From Coriobacteriaceae bacterium (lineage in GTDB: Bacteria > Actinomycetota > Coriobacteriia > Anaerosomatales > D1FN1-002): 7,366 nucleotides of DNA. Below the pieces are notes generated by a model that was given only the letters and a program-made list of their open reading frames with translations, was not told the DNA's origin and did not search any database. The position numbers and the translations under genes were made by a program. The stretch is taken from contig PNNM01000053.1 of NCBI GenBank assembly GCA_013824215.1, forward strand, positions 1-7,366. Reading direction: 5' to 3'. This document shows positions 4,393-7,366 of this stretch, one piece after another; positions within the stretch are counted from its first letter, which is position 1; each line of letters opens with the position of its first letter.

Positions 4393-7366
4393 GAGACGGG
4401 CGCCGCCTCTGCGGAACGGTCGAGGCGTTGGCTGACGGCCTTGCTCACCCCGTCGGCTTGCATGGACACGCCGTAGAGCACGTCGGCCATCTCCATGGTG
4501 CGGCGCTGGTGGGTCACGATCACGAACTGGGTGTGCGAGCGCATGCTGTCCACGAAGGCGACGAAGCGGCGCAGGTTCGTGTCGTCGAGCGCGTGGTCCA
4601 CCTCGTCGAGGACGTAGAACGGGCAGGGGCGCGTGCGGTAGACCGCGAACAGCAGCGCGAGCGCTGTCAGCGACTTCTCCCCGCCCGACATCAGCGACAG
4701 GCGCAGCAGCTTCTTGCCGGGCGGCTGAGCCGTGACCTCGACGCCGGTGGTCTCCGGGTCGTCCGGGTCCGTGAGGGCGAGCGAGGCGTGCCCGCCCGGG
4801 AACAGCAGGGCGAAGACCTCCTGGAAGTGGCGGTCCACCTGCTCGAAGGTCACGAGGAAGCGGTCGCGCATCTTGCGGTCGATGGCGTTGATCACCCTCT
4901 GGAGCGCCTTGCGGCTCCCGACGAGGTCCTCGACCTGCACGCCCATCGAGTCGCGGCGGCGCTTGACGGCGTCGAACTCCTGCACGGCCACGACGTTCAC
5001 GGGACCGAGGTTGTCGATCTGGCGGCCCAGCCGCACCACCCGGTCGAGCGCCGCGTCGCGGTCGGGCAGCGGCTCACCGGTCATCGCCGTCTCGAGAGGG
5101 ACGCCCATCTCCTCGACGATGCGCACGACGCCGGTCTTGACCAGCACTTCGAGCCGCGCCTTGTCCTCGCGGATCTCGGACATGTCGGCTGTCTTCGCGT
5201 CGATCTCGGCCTGCGCCTCTCGCACCGCGTCCTGCGCGGCGTGGATGGTGTCGCGAAGGGATTGCGAGTCCGACTGCTCGAACCTGGCGCGGTCGCGCAG
5301 CTTCTCGGCCCAGTGCTCGGCGCGGGCCAGCAGGCCGGCATAGAGGTCGTGCACCGGCTGCACACGCTCCCGCAGCACCTCGAGTCCCTGTTCGGTGAGG
5401 TGCGACTGCTCGATGGTCCCTCGCAGCTCGTTCAGGTCCGAGGTGGCCGAGGCGACCTGTCGCTTGAGGTGGACCTCGCGCTCGGAGACGGTGGCGATGT
5501 CGACCTGGCACGTCGACAGCCGCTCGCTCGTGGCGCTCTCCTCGCGGAAGCGGGAGTCGCGCGCCTCGGCCTGGGCGGCCGCCATCTCCTCCAGACGGGT
5601 GCTCTCGGCGGCGAACGACTCGATGGACGCGGCGGCGGCATCGCGCTCGCCGCGGTCCTTGGCGGTCAGCTCGTCGATCTGCAAGGTGCGCCCGGCCAGC
5701 GAGGCGGCCTCGCTCTCGAGGGCGGTCAGCTCCAGCTCGAGGCGGCCGATCTCGCCGCGCAGCGCCTCGGTGTCGCCGGAGAGGGCGGCGGCCTTCTGGC
5801 CGAGTTCGAGGGCGTCCTGCTGAGCGGCGGAGAGCGCCTCCTCGGCGGCCGACGCCGACGCCTCGGCCTCGCCCACCCGGGCCTCGAGCGCCTGAGCCTC
5901 GTCGGTCAGCTCGTTCAGGAGTCGCTTGCGCGCGAGCACGCCAGCACCCGCGTCCTGCGCCGGGCCGACGGTGACCTTGCCTGCGGACCATGCGATCTCG
6001 CCGTCTCGCGTGGCGTAGCGCGCGCCCGGGGTGTCGGCCGCGGACGAGAGCGCGTCGGCGAGCCCGTCCGCGAGCACGATGTCGCCGATGAGCGAGTCCA
6101 GCAACGGCCGCAGGCGTTTGTCGCAGGTGACGTGGTCCAAGAGCAGGTCGCCCGTGGGCCGCTTGCCCGAGGGGCGTGCGCGGTCGAGCACGAGGAGCGT
6201 GACGTCGCCGGCGGCGTTGTCGCGCAGGCTGGCGGCGATCCGCAGCGCGGCGTCCGCGTCCTCCACGACCAAGGCGAAGAGATCCGGCCCGAGCGCGGTC
6301 TCGACAAGGCTCTCGAAGCCCGCCTCCGCGCGCAGGCTCTCGGCGAGCGGGCCGACGATGCCGGGCAGTTCGCGCTCCTTGGACAGCGCCCAGGCCAGGC
6401 CCGGGGAGGCGGTCGCGAAGGCGCGGTCGATCTCCTCGAGGCCGCGTATCCCGCCGCGGGTGTGCGCGAGGGCGTCGCGGCGCTCGCCGAGCTCCTTGCG
6501 GCGCGCCTCGAGCACGCGCACGCGCTTGTCGACGTCGGAGTCGGCGAGCGAGAGCTCCTTGCGGGTGTGCGTGAGGGTCGAGGCCGCCTGGTCGAGCCGC
6601 GTGCGGCGGCCGGAGAGGGTGTCGTGCAGGCTCGCCCGTCGGCCGACGAGTGCCTCGTCCCGCGTGGCGATCATGTCGGTCTCCAGAGCGTAGGCCGAGA
6701 GCGCCTGGTCGAGCTTCGACTGCTCGATGCGGGCGTCGTCGGTCTGCTTGCGCAGACGCCTCAGCTCGGTGTTGGTCTGCGCGAGTGCCTCCTCGGAGGC
6801 GAGCCGGCCCTTCCGTGCGGCCTCGGTCTCGCGCCTCAACTCGCCGAGACGGTTGTAGTGCTCCTTGAGCTGCGCGTCGGCCGAGCCGCGTTCCTCGGCG
6901 AGGCGATCGAGTTCCTCGGTGCGGATCCCGATGCGGGACTCGCTGTGGTGCAGCTTGGCGCGCAGCTCGGAGAGGCGCTCGATGAGGTGCTTGCCCTTCT
7001 CCTCCAGCAGCAGCAGGCCGGAGTTGAGCCGCTCGAGCACCGCCTGCAGGCGCCGGCGCTGTTCGGAGAGGTCGCCGACGAACAGACCCTTCTCCTCCAG
7101 CAGCGTCTGGAACTTGCCGAGGTCCGCCTCGCGCTCGGTGAGCCGGTAGCGCGACAGGTCGATGTCGGCCTCCTGCTCGCGCTCGACCTTCAGCATGCCG
7201 TCCCACTCGGCCTGGAGCCCGCGCAACTGCTCCACGGCGAGGGCGACCTCGAGATCGCGGAGTTCCTCGGCGAGACGAGAATGCTCGACCGCCTTGCCGG
7301 CCTGCCGCTCGAGCGGCCTGAGCTGGCGCTCCACCTCGACCAGGATGTCCTTGGCGCGGGTCACGT
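4389..7366 (-). CDS. smc: Chromosome segregation protein Smc, 5' end missing at window edge
   Basis: Smc is the long coiled-coil ATPase that, with ScpA and ScpB, organises and helps separate chromosomes. The frame is open to the window edge; the first full codon (7364) is an internal GTG valine, not the start. About 991 residues are visible. The N-terminal head with Walker A, about 150-200 residues, is outside. Visible parts, numbered from 7364: ascending coiled coil (about 1-305, starting with DILVEVERQLRPLERQA), hinge (about 330-480), descending coiled coil (about 480-740), and the C-terminal head. The head has NLGPVNVVAVQEF (785-797), ABC signature LMSGGEKSLTALAL (891-904), Walker B FYVLDEVD (916-923), D-loop ALDD (925-928) and the VTHQRRTMEMAD switch-histidine region (950-961). 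The usual hinge glycine motif is degenerate (SAGKVTVGP at 460-468). Its last codon region overlaps ftsY by four bases. smc-ftsY adjacency is widely conserved. Confidence 0.97.
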   Translation of the reverse strand, partial: VTRAKDILVEVERQLRPLERQAGKAVEHSRLAEELRDLEVALAVEQLRGLQAEWDGMLKVEREQEADIDLSRYRLTEREADLGKFQTLLEEKGLFVGDLSEQRRRLQAVLERLNSGLLLLEEKGKHLIERLSELRAKLHHSESRIGIRTEELDRLAEERGSADAQLKEHYNRLGELRRETEAARKGRLASEEALAQTNTELRRLRKQTDDARIEQSKLDQALSAYALETDMIATRDEALVGRRASLHDTLSGRRTRLDQAASTLTHTRKELSLADSDVDKRVRVLEARRKELGERRDALAHTRGGIRGLEEIDRAFATASPGLAWALSKERELPGIVGPLAESLRAEAGFESLVETALGPDLFALVVEDADAALRIAASLRDNAAGDVTLLVLDRARPSGKRPTGDLLLDHVTCDKRLRPLLDSLIGDIVLADGLADALSSAADTPGARYATRDGEIAWSAGKVTVGPAQDAGAGVLARKRLLNELTDEAQALEARVGEAEASASAAEEALSAAQQDALELGQKAAALSGDTEALRGEIGRLELELTALESEAASLAGRTLQIDELTAKDRGERDAAAASIESFAAESTRLEEMAAAQAEARDSRFREESATSERLSTCQVDIATVSEREVHLKRQVASATSDLNELRGTIEQSHLTEQGLEVLRERVQPVHDLYAGLLARAEHWAEKLRDRARFEQSDSQSLRDTIHAAQDAVREAQAEIDAKTADMSEIREDKARLEVLVKTGVVRIVEEMGVPLETAMTGEPLPDRDAALDRVVRLGRQIDNLGPVNVVAVQEFDAVKRRRDSMGVQVEDLVGSRKALQRVINAIDRKMRDRFLVTFEQVDRHFQEVFALLFPGGHASLALTDPDDPETTGVEVTAQPPGKKLLRLSLMSGGEKSLTALALLFAVYRTRPCPFYVLDEVDHALDDTNLRRFVAFVDSMRSHTQFVIVTHQRRTMEMADVLYGVSMQADGVSKAVSQRLDRSAEAAPVS

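Noticed and set aside
2510..4435. A 641-codon open frame on the plus strand, opposite ffh, lepB and ftsY.
   Set aside because: It runs across three well-identified genes, has a Ser/Arg/Thr-rich composition typical of antisense frames in GC-rich DNA, and shows no domain I recognise.
5074..7206. A 710-codon minus-strand open frame inside smc in another reading frame.
   Set aside because: It is almost all Arg, Ala, Gly and Pro, as expected from the shifted frame of a GC-rich gene; the smc frame carries clear coiled-coil, hinge and ABC motifs.
7362..7364. GTG at the right edge as the smc start.
   Set aside because: The sequence that follows (ILVEVERQLRPLERQA) belongs well inside Smc, after the N-terminal head; the gene continues past the window.

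Overview
The window is a densely packed piece of a conserved bacterial core locus. All eight genes lie on the minus strand, so they are transcribed from the right edge towards the left. In transcription order they are smc (5' end outside the window), ftsY, lepB, ffh, a 105-base gap, rpsP, khpA, rimM and trmD (3' end outside the window). DNA is strongly GC-rich with GC-biased third positions, most start codons are GTG or TTG, and ribosomal protein S16 carries a long Ala/Glu/Pro tail of the kind known from actinobacteria. I infer a high-GC actinobacterial lineage, possibly outside the well-studied Streptomyces/Mycobacterium groups; the exact clade cannot be fixed from this window.

Right part (7366-1561): Smc, the chromosome-organising ATPase, is followed by three protein-targeting genes. 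FtsY is the signal recognition particle (SRP) receptor, LepB is signal peptidase I, and Ffh is the SRP GTPase. smc and ftsY overlap by 4 bases (GTGA), ftsY and lepB are 2 bases apart, and lepB and ffh are 10 bases apart with the lepB stop codon inside the ffh ribosome binding site. This looks like one translationally coupled unit. Ffh delivers nascent chains to FtsY at the membrane, and LepB later cuts the signal peptides of the exported proteins, so three steps of one pathway are encoded in a row. Placing lepB between ftsY and ffh is unusual compared with the common order, in which lepB follows rplS downstream of trmD.

Middle gap (1560-1456): the only noncoding stretch of any size. It contains a good sigma-70-type promoter, a leader of about 55 bases and a strong Shine-Dalgarno (SD) sequence in front of a TTG start for rpsP. 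The leader can fold so that this SD is hidden, possibly as an H-type pseudoknot, which makes it a candidate site of translational control.

Left part (1455-1): rpsP-khpA-rimM-trmD is the classical S16 operon: ribosomal protein S16, a small KH RNA-binding protein, the 16S rRNA processing/30S maturation factor RimM and the tRNA m1G37 methyltransferase TrmD. Junctions are overlaps of 1 base or gaps of 4 bases.

I see no mobile element, CRISPR array, tRNA, rRNA or foreign-looking segment, and no wholly new system. The points worth a second look are the lepB position, the rpsP leader, the repeat-bearing S16 tail, the divergent Smc hinge motif and the nearly complete avoidance of ATG starts.
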